Shown here: positions 20,295-32,736 of the stretch, piece by piece
Layout of the letters: each line of letters starts with the position of its first letter
How positions within the stretch are numbered: position 1 is the first letter of the stretch
Source: Lentinus brumalis
Lineage: Eukaryota > Basidiomycota > Agaricomycetes > Polyporales > Polyporaceae
Direction of reading: 5' to 3'
NCBI GenBank assembly: GCA_001792895.1
Contig: MARA01000105.1
Coordinates: 1 to 32,924, forward strand
Length of the DNA stretch: 32,924 bases
The notes under the pieces: generated by a model
What the model was told of the DNA's origin: nothing
Databases searched by the model: none
What the model saw: only the letters and a program-made list of their open reading frames with translations
Made by a program: the position numbers and the translations under genes

Positions 20295-21933
20295 CGGCCA
20301 CCGCGTCTTCCGCTGCGCCCTTGTTTCCTCCGTTCCGTGCCCCGACGACCCGCTGTCCGAACTGCGGGGCTTCCCATGTCTATTCTCTCACATTATGCTT
20401 CGGAGGGTTCCTCCATGGACGCTGCTTCCTTCATCTCCGCCTCTTCTCCCCTGCGCGCTGTACACTTTCCTTAATTCTTCCACCGTGCTCTTCCTCCTTT
20501 CCCGTGATTGCGCTTCCGGAATTCCCGCATGACGCTCGAACCCTCGCTCGATATCGCATAGATAATCGTAATGTTCCCCCGGGCGCATACCCGCACTGTA
20601 CTTTTATCATCTCGCACGACTCAACCCGGATCCTCCATGTCCCGTCTCCGTTTCTGTTGTCTGTAGCCCGCTGTAGCAGGTTATAGTCGTAGCTAGACAC
20701 ACGACTTGTCACGTTGCATTAGAGATACGATTGGAATGAATACTATCACGATCACCGCCCGAAGTCCGGCTGCGTGATGGCTGTAGAGTACACAGCGGAG
20801 GTCTGGACCCGTCGCCGCGGACCGCGGTTGGTAGCCTCGAGGCGAGATCGCATCTCGCATCTCGCGCTAACCGCATGCGCGTTCCTGCCACGGAAACAAA
20901 CAGTTCGTTATACAGTTCCAGAGGGATATAGTGTAGAGAGGGTTGCAAAGTGTGTATAGTGGATGGGTACAGCAAGGACACGCGAGTTCAGGGGGAGGGG
21001 TCTCCTGGAACATGTCAGGAATTCAAATATATTGTCTCGGCCTCGCATCTCTGGCTGCTGTCCTACTGCTGTCTCTGTCTATCTGTGCTACTGCTCCTCT
21101 GCGCTGCTCGAGCCTCGGAGGGGCGGGGACGCTGCAGGAGAGGGCGGGGAGAGGCTTGGGTGGCAGGCCTTCGAGCTTCGAGTCGGACTTGATCGCAACT
21201 TAGATGGACCCTGACTGTGGGCTTCCCGCTAGAAGAGCGATCTGGATGAGGAATCTCGCCGTTCTCAGGCTCTCTCCCCTCCGCTCTGCTGCTCTGGCAT
21301 GCAGTACTGGGATCCTGTCAAATAAGTACTACTTATGTGTGTTCTGCACCACAATGCAGCACTTCCTGTGTGCAGACATATCTGAGAGGTCAGTATGGCC
21401 TCCTGCGTGCTGCAACCAGCCTGGAACGTCTGCGAGCGGATCAGAAGGCGGAAGATTTAAGGAAGTGGACCCTGACAGGCACTGTGAGCTGCTGGGAACA
21501 CATGCCCGCTGCCAACAGTACGACCCATCCTGACTGCAGTGCGTCTCCCCAGCCTATCTCATGGCTGCTCCAGCTCTCTCTAGGACATATATTGTGCTCT
21601 TCAAGCTGGTAATTTGACCGAGGACTGCGAGGACAGTACAGACAGCCATGTGCGATCAGGAACTCCGATCAGTGGACCCTGAAGTTCTCCAGCGCTCCGT
21701 CCGAAGCCTGCCATATTGCTATGGCATTCGGCCCCCCGGCATCACAGACCCGCCAGGAACACGGCCTCTCAATATGCCTCTAATGGTCTGCCAGGATGCA
21801 CGCATGCCGATGCGAGCTACCCTCGGCGGCGCCGCGGCTGGCTGAATAAGGAAATCGGATTACCATAACGGACTGCCCGACCCCGCCGCGGCCTTCGACC
21901 CTCCAGCCCAGCGAAAACACTGCACAGAAATCG
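20295..21933. other. Interval between genes A and B, copy 3: no supported gene
   Basis: Equivalent of 10542-12180, with one extra G in a run near 21121. Nothing further is seen. Confidence 0.5.
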
Positions 21934-22953
21934 ATGACATTCCCACCAGCACGGCTCGCTAGCGATGCTCGACATATCTACATGCACACGATCCTAGTTG
22001 CGACAGACCTGCCTCCTCTCCCCACTGCCTTGCCTCCAGTCAGATCTCATTTCGATATCGCGCCGCGCACCGGCCTCCAGTTCGTCTACTTCGACCTCCA
22101 GCATCCCACCGCTGAGAACCGCCCCAAGCTCAAGAAATCTGACCGCGACGTTGTGCGCGAGGAGCTGCGTGCCGAGTGGAACCAGGAGCTCAGTGAGTAC
22201 CGCGTTGATATCCTCGAGGACGCCGGCAGCAATACTGACCTTCCATTCCCCGCGTCAGGGACACTCACCGGCGTTCCAGACGCCTCGCTGTGGTGGACGA
22301 CGCGGACGTTCTCCGAGCGCGTCGTGTGGAAGCTCGGCTACACATGGGCTGGGTGGCCCGCCCACATCCCCTTCGACAACCTCAGCTATATACCCGGCGG
22401 CGACAAGCCGCTCGAAGAGCTCAAGCAGCTCTGGAAGTCCGGTGAGCTCAGGCTCGTCCGTGCCACCGAGGACGAGCGCGAACGCGCTCTCTACGACCCC
22501 GAGAGCGTCATCCCGAATGCGCGCCCCGAGCCTGCCGCCACTCCGCGCTCCTTCGCCGTCTACCGCAGGGCAGCAGCCCAGCTCCGCGAGCTCTCCCGCG
22601 CGATCCCTCCCCCACCTCCACGTCCTCAGCCTGTCGAGCGCGTTATGCACCCTCTTAGTGACCTCAGGTCCGTCTTCGTCCTCCCGCTCGACGACAGCAG
22701 CACTGCCGCCAAGCCGTCCCGCCGTCAGCGGAGCGACATCAACCTCCCCCGAGCCCGCCCGGTGACGAACCGCAAGCCGAAGCACCCGAAGCGTGGGCCG
22801 CACACTGCGCTGACATTCGTCGGCGCCGCTTCCGGGTTCCAGAGCCGCTACGTGTTCTCCGACGACCGGCTCGAGCAGCATCTTGCCGTGGACGAGCATG
22901 AGGAGGCGGAGGTGGAGGAGATCGAGTCTGCCGACGACGCAGATTGGGTTTGA
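21934..22953 (+). CDS. Gene B, copy 3: hypothetical protein with aromatic-rich core and acidic tail, 339 aa (intact)
   Basis: Its translation is the same 339 codons as the copy 2 gene at 12181-13200; agreement of two copies fixes the frame. A GTGAGT within the frame near 22192 reads through without a stop, so it need not be a splice donor. The basic linker followed by an acidic C-terminus could fit a nuclear protein with an exposed tail; that is inference. The stop at 22951-22953 is 32 bp from the stop of a candidate convergent gene. Confidence 0.75.
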   Translation: MTFPPARLASDARHIYMHTILVATDLPPLPTALPPVRSHFDIAPRTGLQFVYFDLQHPTAENRPKLKKSDRDVVREELRAEWNQELSEYRVDILEDAGSNTDLPFPASGTLTGVPDASLWWTTRTFSERVVWKLGYTWAGWPAHIPFDNLSYIPGGDKPLEELKQLWKSGELRLVRATEDERERALYDPESVIPNARPEPAATPRSFAVYRRAAAQLRELSRAIPPPPPRPQPVERVMHPLSDLRSVFVLPLDDSSTAAKPSRRQRSDINLPRARPVTNRKPKHPKRGPHTALTFVGAASGFQSRYVFSDDRLEQHLAVDEHEEAEVEEIESADDADWV

Positions 22954-22985
22954 CGATTCTATTTCGGACCGGTGGCATTCGTAGT

Positions 22986-23418
22986 CTAGTTCTTGATGTA
23001 CGTACAGTAATACTCCCCGCCGTGTTTCTTGTCCGTGCCGCGCAGTCTTGCTGTCATCGGCCGTCGTGCATGACCTGCATATCTGTTTAAAATAGCATCA
23101 GAACGTGTTCTGTACGCAAGCATGCGAGAACGTACCAGTGAACATGTTCCCAAGGGGACTCAACGTTCGTAGCGTGCTTGTGCCACCGTCTCCGAATTGG
23201 CCGCTATGTTCTTCAGGGTCCAGCAGCCGGGAAAAGCTGCCCAATGGGCGAGTGCCATCGAGATCGAGACGGAGCGCCGTCCTGCGTGCTTCTGATGTCT
23301 CATTCGTAACGTGTTCCGCAGGCGACAAAATCAGAACACGAGAAGTAACGGCAGCCCGTTCTTGACGAGCCTCCGTGGCCAGACATTGACTTTGCCCGCC
23401 ACTTATGTCGAGGGCAAC
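22986..23418 (-). CDS. Candidate last two exons of a spliced minus-strand gene (copy 3)
   Basis: Reading the minus strand, an open stretch at 23418-23136 (283 nt, entered at a TTTAG acceptor) ends at a GTACGT donor. A 61-nt intron at 23135-23075 has a TTCTGATGC branch-like site and a TGCAG acceptor. The last exon at 23074-22986 continues in phase to a TAG stop. The joined end reads LSPLGNMFTG followed by HARRPMTARLRGTDKKHG and ends YYCTYIKN. Phase is kept only with the copy 3 sequence, since copies 1 and 2 each lack one base. No family is recognised. Exons further upstream could not be joined consistently, and a + strand frame of 86 codons overlaps (23105-23365), so strand is uncertain. The stop is 32 bp from the gene B stop, in convergent orientation. 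Confidence 0.38.
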
Positions 23419-24433
23419 CTAAAGCAGCCCATCTGCGGCCCTCTCGTCAAAGGCCTCGGAGGTACCGCGACAGAGCAACATGGAGCGTGATCGGTTCTGC
23501 GTGGACACAGTCAGAAGATCCATTGGAAGCGATTCCACGGCGAGGACGTACCAAGAGAGCAACCGCAGCGCACTGCTGCCGTTGTCTAAGGGTCTATGCG
23601 ACCGTGCACAGCCAACGACCCTGAAAGCACGTCGTCAGAAGTCGAGAAGGACTCGAGGATAGCGGAAGCATGCGTACCTGGAGCGGAGCGCTCATCCTTC
23701 CACATTGTAAGTTGCGACGCGAGGCTGGGCGGCGTTGCGGCTGTTCGAAGGCTGCCGTCAGTGAGCAGCCATTCACGCTCCTCCTTCGTCCCTCTAGTCG
23801 GCGCTCAGTAGCACCGTGTTATGGACACAGATAGACGGCAGCTCGAGCAGACCTCGAGCTCAGGCAGCATACAAGTCGGCACACGGTGACTCGGAGGACA
23901 TCAAGTGCCGTGGCTGTTCGGTCGGCGAGCTTCGAATGGATAACAACTAGTCCGATCTTGACGTGCGTACCTGTCCCGGGTTCTTGCGTGCTGGGCAATG
24001 TCGTAAACTCAGTGTAGCTTTGCGGGGCCGCATAGCCTGAAGTTCGAAGGAGCGAAGAATGAACGGATCAGAAATTGTTCTGGAAGAGAAGGAGAAACGT
24101 ACCGATCGTTCGTATCCACCCGGCTTCACTTGAAACGCGTCCTGCCCTCGTCCTTCCTTGTGGCAGCCTTACGAGTGTCCACAGCACGGAGAGCTTGCAG
24201 ACGGCAAGTTCTGTGCAATGCACGACGTCACGGCTGGGCAGAACAAGCCTATCAGGATGCGCAGAGGAAGCAGGAGGTCGCGGACGTACCGACGAACACC
24301 GCCGTCGCCCTGCCGTGGACGAACATTCGCGGCACTCTGCGCTTCCCTCGATCTGGCAGCAATTTTGGATCGGCTAACGCCGATCGCACGCAACCTCGCC
24401 AGCGGCCGCCGACTTCTGCAGGGTCCCTTGACA
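23419..24433. other. Interval before module I, copy 3: degenerate related sequence
   Basis: Same content as 3915-4929, including the possible third module fragment at about 23564-23694. Confidence 0.4.
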
Positions 24434-25880
24434 GACGGCGTTACCTTTGTCGGAGTCGTGCAAGAACTCGTCGATGCGCAGGCGCAGACGTCCCCGCAAT
24501 GCTTCACTCTAGTCAGAATTTGTGCGTACACTTGATCAGCAATGCATACCGCACTGGGAACATACCGGCCATCCACCGTCCCGTCCAAGACTCGAGTCCT
24601 CGACGAACCGTCTGCACGGCACGCCCGAAAGGCTGAGTTTGTCCACGGCGTCCCATCAAGGGTCCTGCTGCAGCACCGGCAGCCGATGCGACCTAGAACG
24701 AGCCCGCGGCCGTCCGAGTCAGAACTCTCGAAGACGATGCTCGATACGAGACGGAGCGCTCACCTTGAGAGGTCGCGACATGCACGGCGCCGTCCGAGGT
24801 CTTCCATGTGCGAATCGCAAGCCTCCATCAGCAACCAGCTACGCGGTACCGTGAGCAAGCGACCAAACACTCGGAAACGAACACGAGCGAACGTACGTTG
24901 CTCGACTATCGGCTCCCGGGCCCCCGCACGCCATCCTCTTGACTCCACCTCTATTCCAACCTGCAGCTCGCCGGAAGCCCTCTCTCGACCGCCCTTGCTT
25001 TCCGCTATCCGTCGCCAGCTTGCTGGACAGAAGAGTGCCGAGGAGGTTGGCGACTCCGTAGCTGCACGAGCTGGCGAGGTGAGTATGTCTTCAGAGCGGC
25101 AGATCAGGATACGGGCTGACTCGGACAGAGCCCTCGTGCTCATTCAGACTCCCGTCCCTGTCCAGAAGGGGTGCGTCAGGCTTTCCCGCATAGCGTGCTC
25201 GACGAACGAGGCACTCACCGACTGATTGTGCTTCTGCAGCCTTCTCGACGCTGCGTCTCTCGAGTCGACGGCGCGGTGCGTTTCCTTGTTCACTGGAAAC
25301 GCCTCCGGACATCCTCTGACCTTCGTGATAGAGTGCCCTGCGTCTGGAAGGCCGTCTAGACAGTTGGTGAGTCTCCAGAAGGGCCGAAGTCCTGTATAGC
25401 ACTCACCGAGTTCTTGCCAGCGTCGAGGTCCGTCTACAAGACGTCTGAGAGCGAGAGCGGGTACGTCAGTTCCCCGCTCGTGCCGGCAGATCACTGACGT
25501 TCCGAGGTCTTCGCATCCCACAGAGATCGGAAGAACGAGATATATTGCGCGTTCGCTCAGGACCATTACAAACCTAGTGATTACTGTAGCGTAGACATAC
25601 CTGTACCACCGCTCTCCGGGTTCGCGTGTAGGACGGGCCGGAGGCCGTGGAATGGCGACGGACTCGTGGATGTGCGGGGGCCGTGCAGGATGCACCGGGA
25701 GAGCGGCGCACGCTGCTGGATTGGGCACGAAGGCGGCGGGGCCGTGTCCCGACGACGTCTCAGACGTGTCGGGGTGCCATGACGTGTGTGGGCTGTTCAG
25801 TGGACCACTGGATGCGGGGGCGCGAGGGCGCGACGGTTCTGCGCTCGACGTCTCGTCGGGACGTTGCTTGCTTCTAGCGC
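24434..25880 (+). pseudogene. Module I, copy 3
   Basis: Same as 4930-6375 with one extra C near 25306; the shared peptides start at 24522, 24599 and 24653. Confidence 0.48.
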
Positions 25881-26067
25881 GTCTTGATTCGACCTTCCAA
25901 GGCGGCGGTCTAGACGGTGCGACCCTGCTATTTCCGGGGTGGCCGTGCGAGTCGCTCAGAGCAGCATGCCGGCACTGGAGGACCCGCGGAGTCCTCGCAG
26001 AAGTGTCTGCAGAACGCGTACGTAAACTGTTGATATGGTTCAGTAGGTGTGAACGGAGATAATGAAA

Positions 26068-27596
26068 ATGGTGTCACCTTTGTCGAGGTCGTGCAAGATC
26101 GTGTTTCCATGCGCAGGCGCAAACGTCCCGGCAACGCTGCGCTCATGTCAGCGTTGCAGCATTCGTGCGCACGCTCGATCAGCAGAGCATACCCCGCTGG
26201 AACATCCCCACCGTCCAAGGCCGCATCTGAGACTCGAGTCTCGACGACCCATCTGCACGGCATATCGGCGAGCTCCATTCAAGTTCTTTGCCATCAAGGG
26301 CTCTGCTGCAGCACCGCGACAATACAACCTGAACCAAACCGTCGTCATCAGAAGTCTCGAAAGCGAGAAAGATTGCACAGACGGAGCGCTCACCGTCAAA
26401 TTAGCCCGATTCACGACATGCGGACCGCGCTTCCTTCCATTGATACTCCCGCCCTGGATATCCATCAGCCGTCGGGGCGGACGCTGCGCGAATCAGAGAG
26501 CGTGAGCAAACGGCCAAACACACCGAAACCGTGGCGACGATTCTGATTCCTGGGTACTTACTTGAGTACTCGCAGGCTCTCTCCGCGCCCCCACGTCGTC
26601 GTGACTCTGCTCCTTCCCATTCGGCAGCTGGTCAGCAACGTGTCCCCGTCGGCGTCGACCTCGCTCTGCACGTCCGCCTGCCCTGCCCCGTGCCGCCATC
26701 GTACACCGCAAGACGCGTGCCCACTGCGAACGAGTGCGAGGACGTCGTGAGTGAGGTGCGTCGTCGACACGATGGCCTGGGCCCTGGCTGACAGCGTCGA
26801 CGTCTCCAGCGTGAACGCGAGCACTCGCTGCTCGAAGAGGTACGTCAGGTTATCGTACTTGGCGTCTTCGGAGTACGACGACTCACGCTATCCTTCTGCA
26901 GGTTCCTAACCCTGTATCTTCTGACTTGTGCATGCGAGCCGTGCGTCCCTACATCTGCGACGCGCTTGCAGCTCAACTCACATCTTCGTTTCGCAGCGCG
27001 CCGTGTCTGGAGAAGACGGCTGTATGCTCGGTGAGTCTGATAATCATCGTGAGCACGCTGGCACTCACCGAGTTCTCGCCAGCGTCAGGGTCCGTCTGCA
27101 CGACGTGTGAACGCGGGTACGTCGTCAGCCTGTCCGTTCCCCGACCAATCGCTGACTCCCGGCGTGTTCTCACTCAACAGGCATCAAGGGAACAAGATAT
27201 ATTGCGCGTACTGACCATAACAGGTGTAGCAGTACAGTAGTGTAGTAGACGTACCGGTATTCGGCTTCGCCGTTCTCTGGCCTTGCGTGCAGGACAGGCG
27301 GACGTCGCGGCGGCGTGGTGCAGATCAGTGACGAGCAGCAGGACGTCGCTGGGCTCCGGGATGGGGAGAGCGACGTGGAGGGCGTCCACGGACGGCGGTA
27401 CGCCGTGCGAAGGCGGGCAGGAAGGCGGAGGCCCCTGGCGACGTCTCAGACGTCGTCCTTCTCGCTGGAAAGGTCGCTGAGTGCGGTATTGAGGAGTGCC
27501 GTCGCGCGTCCTTGGCGTTGAGTGGGCCGCTAGGCCCGAGCGAGTGGCGGCACTCCAGTCGTCGTGGCACGCCGCGGTGTGTCGTGCTTCTAGCGC
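26068..27596 (+). pseudogene. Module II, copy 3
   Basis: Same as 6563-8092, except that one C is missing from a run near 26645. That changes the phase of the downstream spliced candidate and is probably a consensus error. The in-frame TGA is at 26228-26230. Confidence 0.48.
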
Positions 27597-28487
27597 ATCT
27601 GTGAGCTTCTTACCGCGGGCACAGACGGCTTGCCGTCGTGAGAGGGTCTGAGAGCGCGCCTGCTGTCTTGAGCGATGGGCCGCGGGAATTGTGCGTTGCC
27701 TTGTGCGACGGAGAAGTCAATTCCTCGGCCGCAAATGGCTGGATGAACGCTTCTGTAGCACTTACCCATCTCGTATTTCGTGCTATTGATCCGGATTAGT
27801 GCTCGGTAGTGCTTGTCGGTTGGTGCTCGTTGAGTTGCGGTGGGCGGAGCTGGGTCGAGTCTGTAGGCGCCCATGAAAAGCAATGAGAACGGCGTAGCAG
27901 CGACCTCGTGGAATCGCTACGAAGACGTTAACGTTCGTCGTAGAAGTGTTGATAGACCCTATAGCTAGAGTATCAGCATGTTTTCTTAGATAAAGACCGG
28001 GATAATGAGATTTTTCTTACCTGGATGGACTAGATTGCGGCAGGGAATCGCCGTGCGAGGGCGACGGAGAGCGAAGACGTTCACGAGCGTCCTTCAGTGA
28101 CGTCGAGCAACTGTTCGAGCGCGGCGTTATGTTGATACAAAGGTGGGCTGATGCATTACTGGCAGGGCGAGGGCGTGCGCAGGCTTGAAGGTTGAACACT
28201 GCTGGGGAAGAGAAGCAAACGACGAGGGCAAGGGGCGTATTGTACGTGGACAAGGGAATAGGATCTGGCGACGCCTACAGTCAAGACACACCCGCGGACG
28301 TTGTTGCGGGTTGACCTGGACTCGGTGCTCAAGCCGGTCGCCCGACCTTGGGAGCTAGAGGCGGGCAGAGAGAGAGACCCATCGCGACGGGATTGGATGC
28401 GAGTGGGGACGAGGGAAGCACTGCGAAAAGAGTAGTAGAACATACTGTATGCCCTGTGCCCGTACCCAGAATCTGCTCGTTGACCTA
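27597..28487. other. Gene-poor interval after module II, copy 3
   Basis: Same content as 8093-8984; the minus-strand open stretch is at about 27883-27771. One G fewer than copy 2 near 28204. Confidence 0.35.
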
Positions 28488-28803
28488 TCACAGCAACACT
28501 CCGGCAGCCTTGAGGCCTTGACCAACGGAGGCTGGCGGGAAGGGAGTTTGGAGCGCGTAGCAGAGAGCGGACGAGGGGAGCACACAGAGGGGGGCGGAGC
28601 GATCCAAGGGGAGGGACATGCAAGGGCGAGAGCGCATGCAAGGACGCACGAGCGAAGTCGGAGGGGGCTTGACAGCGGCGGTCGGACGAGAGGGCAGAGA
28701 GGGTTGAGAGCGGCGCGAGGGCGAGAGACGAGGGCGAGCAAACAAGGAGCAACAGCGAGTGCCCGGGCAGACAGCAGCCAAGGCAGACAGCAGCCAGTGC
28801 AGC
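28488..28803 (+). other. Purine-rich + strand tract, copy 3
   Basis: Same tract as 8985-9300, including the short GGCAGACAGCAGCCA duplication. Confidence 0.5.
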
Positions 28804-28953
28804 CAAGTCGCGTCGCGGTGACGCAACGTTCGCGGGCGCCTGGCACCGCGATCGACGCTCGGCGATCACCGAGGATCGGGGTGGTCTCGGTGAGCATCTT
28901 GCTGCCTAGATGGTCGTGGACAGCACAACAGCGAGTGTGCACCGCTCGGAGAG

Positions 28954-29022
28954 GTGAATGCGGCTAACAGACAATAGATTGGCGGAGCCTATTTCGATAA
29001 GTCACTGACCCGATAATTGCAG
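28954..29022 (+). other. Candidate 69-nt intron in the gene A leader (copy 3/4 junction)
   Basis: Same donor, branch-like site and acceptor as at 9451-9519, upstream of the copy 4 gene A. Confidence 0.35.
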
Positions 29023-29167
29023 GGTTAGCGAGTACTTAACTTGCCAGTCCGGGACGGGATCCATCACTTGCCCTCCTCCTGCCCCTCGCGTCAGCATCCT
29101 GTTGTTCTGCACTAGCTCGCCCTACATATACCCCGTCTCGTCCGAACACACACCCACTGTCCCCGCC

Positions 29168-29245
29168 ATGTTCTGCGGCTTCTCTCGCTACACGACGTTG
29201 GCCACCCATCCAAGCCTCTGCCCTCACCCAGCCACACCCCGATGA
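29168..29245 (+). CDS. Upstream ORF of gene A (25 codons), copy 4
   Basis: Same 78-nt frame, with the stop overlapping the gene A start at 29242. Its exact retention in all three visible copies is expected from the near-identity of the units and is not independent evidence of selection. Confidence 0.45.
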   Translation: MFCGFSRYTTLATHPSLCPHPATPR

Positions 29246-30045
29246 CGGAATGCGACTACTCCCCGGACGCCATCGAGCGTTACCAAGCCAAAATGAAGGG
29301 AGTTGGGAAGTGGGCGACCGAGCAAAGGTATCACGCTCCCACATATTCCAACCCCTTCCTCCCCGAGGACCAGGCGTCCTCCTCTCGCCCGGCTGCCCGC
29401 ACCCCCGCCCGGCAAGAGACATACCCCCAGCCAGCACCTCGGCACCACGACCGTCCGCAGCCCACCCGCTCCCGGACTCTGCCCGCCGCCGCTGCGAGCC
29501 CACCGCCAGGGCACACCTCGCGAGCGTACGCCTACGCCGCCCAGCCCGACCCGCGCGCACCACGCCCCTCATCTTCATCACGCAACCGCACAGGTTCGCA
29601 GCCTCCAGCAGGCCGCTACCCATACCCGACCCCTGTGGCTCCCGGCGCACATCAAGCCGTCCCGCGGACATCTCCGGCGGGCTACCCGCCACCGCCGCCC
29701 GGGACGCGCCAGGTCGTGATGGAGTACAAGTACGTGCCCGGGCAGGCGATCAAGCTCCCGCCGCCGCGCAAGGGCGAGCAGTACATCATCGCCCCGCCCA
29801 AGGGCGGCCGCCTCGAGGTCGTGAGCGACTCGCGCAAGTCGTCGTCGTCGCACACGCGCACGATGTCGCACTCGCACAGCAGCGGGAGCCGCAGCAAGGG
29901 CAGCAGCCCGACGAAGACGAGCGCAGACCCGCTCTTCAAGCGGCTTCTCACGAACCTGACCCCGAAGATCGAGTGGGGCGACGGCCGCTCGGGTGGACGC
30001 TCCGTGAGGCGGGATAGCAGCAGGCGGCGCTCGGCGTCCCGGTGA
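29242..30045 (+). CDS. Gene A, copy 4: hypothetical disordered Pro/Ser/Arg-rich protein, 267 aa (intact)
   Basis: Its translation is identical to the copy 3 gene at 19491-20294. Two independent intact copies of the same length support 267 codons as the true reading frame and the shorter forms in copies 1 and 2 as errors. The same upstream ORF (29168-29245) and TATA-like box precede it. No recognised domain; likely nuclear or cytosolic because no signal peptide or membrane segment is seen. Confidence 0.72.
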   Translation: MTECDYSPDAIERYQAKMKGVGKWATEQRYHAPTYSNPFLPEDQASSSRPAARTPARQETYPQPAPRHHDRPQPTRSRTLPAAAASPPPGHTSRAYAYAAQPDPRAPRPSSSSRNRTGSQPPAGRYPYPTPVAPGAHQAVPRTSPAGYPPPPPGTRQVVMEYKYVPGQAIKLPPPRKGEQYIIAPPKGGRLEVVSDSRKSSSSHTRTMSHSHSSGSRSKGSSPTKTSADPLFKRLLTNLTPKIEWGDGRSGGRSVRRDSSRRRSASR

Positions 30046-31685
30046 CGGCCACCGCGTCTTCCGCTGCGCCCTTGTTTCCTCCGTTCCGTGCCCCGACGAC
30101 CCGCTGTCCGAACTGCGGGGCTTCCCATGTCTATTCTCTCACATTATGCTTCGGAGGGTTCCTCCATGGACGCTGCTTCCTTCATCTCCGCCTCTTCTCC
30201 CCTGCGCGCTGTACACTTTCCTTAATTCTTCCACCGTGCTCTTCCTCCTTTCCCGTGATTGCGCTTCCGGAATTCCCGCATGACGCTCGAACCCTCGCTC
30301 GATATCGCATAGATAATCGTAATGTTCCCCCGGGCGCATACCCGCACTGTACTTTTATCATCTCGCACGACTCAACCCGGATCCTCCATGTCCCGTCTCC
30401 GTTTCTGTTGTCTGTAGCCCGCTGTAGCAGGTTATAGTCGTAGCTAGACACACGACTTGTCACGTTGCATTAGAGATACGATTGGAATGAATACTATCAC
30501 GATCACCGCCCGAAGTCCGGCTGCGTGATGGCTGTAGAGTACACAGCGGAGGTCTGGACCCGTCGCCGCGGACCGCGGTTGGTAGCCTCGAGGCGAGATC
30601 GCATCTCGCATCTCGCGCTAACCGCATGCGCGTTCCTGCCACGGAAACAAACAGTTCGTTATACAGTTCCAGAGGGGATATAGTGTAGAGAGGGTTGCAA
30701 AGTGTGTATAGTGGATGGGTACAGCAAGGACACGCGAGTTCAGGGGGAGGGGTCTCCTGGAACATGTCAGGAATTCAAATATATTGTCTCGGCCTCGCAT
30801 CTCTGGCTGCTGTCCTACTGCTGTCTCTGTCTATCTGTGCTACTGCTCCTCTGCGCTGCTCGAGCCTCGGAGGGGCGGGGACGCTGCAGGAGAGGGCGGG
30901 GAGAGGCTTGGGTGGCAGGCCTTCGAGCTTCGAGTCGGACTTGATCGCAACTTAGATGGACCCTGACTGTGGGCTTCCCGCTAGAAGAGCGATCTGGATG
31001 AGGAATCTCGCCGTTCTCAGGCTCTCTCCCCTCCGCTCTGCTGCTCTGGCATGCAGTACTGGGATCCTGTCAAATAAGTACTACTTATGTGTGTTCTGCA
31101 CCACAATGCAGCACTTCCTGTGTGCAGACATATCTGAGAGGTCAGTATGGCCTCCTGCGTGCTGCAACCAGCCTGGAACGTCTGCGAGCGGATCAGAAGG
31201 CGGAAGATTTAAGGAAGTGGACCCTGACAGGCACTGTGAGCTGCTGGGAACACATGCCCGCTGCCAACAGTACGACCCATCCTGACTGCAGTGCGTCTCC
31301 CCAGCCTATCTCATGGCTGCTCCAGCTCTCTCTAGGACATATATTGTGCTCTTCAAGCTGGTAATTTGACCGAGGACTGCGAGGACAGTACAGACAGCCA
31401 TGTGCGATCAGGAACTCCGATCAGTGGACCCTGAAGTTCTCCAGCGCTCCGTCCGAAGCCTGCCATATTGCTATGGCATTCGGCCCCCCGGCATCACAGA
31501 CCCGCCAGGAACACGGCCTCTCAATATGCCTCTAATGGTCTGCCAGGATGCACGCATGCCGATGCGAGCTACCCTCGGCGGCGCCGCGGCTGGCTGAATA
31601 AGGAAATCGGATTACCATAACGGACTGCCCGACCCCGCCGCGGCCTTCGACCCTCCAGCCCAGCGAAAACACTGCACAGAAATCG
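30046..31685. other. Interval between genes A and B, copy 4: no supported gene
   Basis: Equivalent of 10542-12180, differing only in homopolymer lengths such as the run near 30872. Nothing further is seen. Confidence 0.5.
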
Positions 31686-32704
31686 ATGACATTCCCACCA
31701 GCACGGCTCGCTAGCGATGCTCGACATATCTACATGCACACGATCCTAGTTGCGACAGACCTGCCTCCTCTCCCCACTGCCTTGCCTCCAGTCAGATCTC
31801 ATTTCGATATCGCGCCGCGCACCGGCCTCCAGTTCGTCTACTTCGACCTCCAGCATCCCACCGCTGAGAACCGCCCCAAGCTCAAGAAATCTGACCGCGA
31901 CGTTGTGCGCGAGGAGCTGCGTGCCGAGTGGAACCAGGAGCTCAGTGAGTACCGCGTTGATATCCTCGAGGACGCCGGCAGCAATACTGACCTTCCATTC
32001 CCCGCGTCAGGGACACTCACCGGCGTTCCAGACGCCTCGCTGTGGTGGACGACGCGGACGTTCTCCGAGCGCGTCGTGTGGAAGCTCGGCTACACATGGG
32101 CTGGGTGGCCCGCCCACATCCCCTTCGACAACCTCAGCTATATACCCGGCGGCGACAAGCCGCTCGAAGAGCTCAAGCAGCTCTGGAAGTCCGGTGAGCT
32201 CAGGCTCGTCCGTGCCACCGAGGACGAGCGCGAACGCGCTCTCTACGACCCCGAGAGCGTCATCCCGAATGCGCGCCCCGAGCCTGCCGCCACTCCGCGC
32301 TCCTTCGCCGTCTACCGCAGGGCAGCAGCCCAGCTCCGCGAGCTCTCCCGCGCGATCCCTCCCCCACCTCCACGTCCTCAGCCTGTCGAGCGCGTTATGC
32401 ACCCTCTTAGTGACCTCAGGTCCGTCTTCGTCCTCCCGCTCGACGACAGCAGCACTGCCGCCAAGCCGTCCCGCCGTCAGCGGAGCGACATCAACCTCCC
32501 CGAGCCCGCCCGGTGACGAACCGCAAGCCGAAGCACCCGAAGCGTGGGCCGCACACTGCGCTGACATTCGTCGGCGCCGCTTCCGGGTTCCAGAGCCGCT
32601 ACGTGTTCTCCGACGACCGGCTCGAGCAGCATCTTGCCGTGGACGAGCATGAGGAGGCGGAGGTGGAGGAGATCGAGTCTGCCGACGACGCAGATTGGGT
32701 TTGA
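31686..32704 (+). pseudogene. Gene B, copy 4: one-base frameshift near the 3' end
   Basis: Same gene, 1019 nt. A run of five C in copies 2 and 3 has four here, near 32497-32500, so the frame shifts at about codon 272 and ends at 32516 after 276 codons. The correct frame continues to 32704. A single C lost from a C run, with no other decay, points to consensus error. Confidence 0.82.
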
Positions 32705-32736
32705 CGATTCTATTTCGGACCGGTGGCATTCGTAGT

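Larger units (their letters stand above)
19472..29222 (+). repeat. Repeat unit copy 3 (complete, best reference copy)
   Basis: Complete 9751-nt unit. Both gene A and gene B are uninterrupted, so this copy is the best reference for annotation. Compared with copy 2 it has one C fewer near 26645 and one G fewer near 28204, both in homopolymer runs. Confidence 0.97.
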
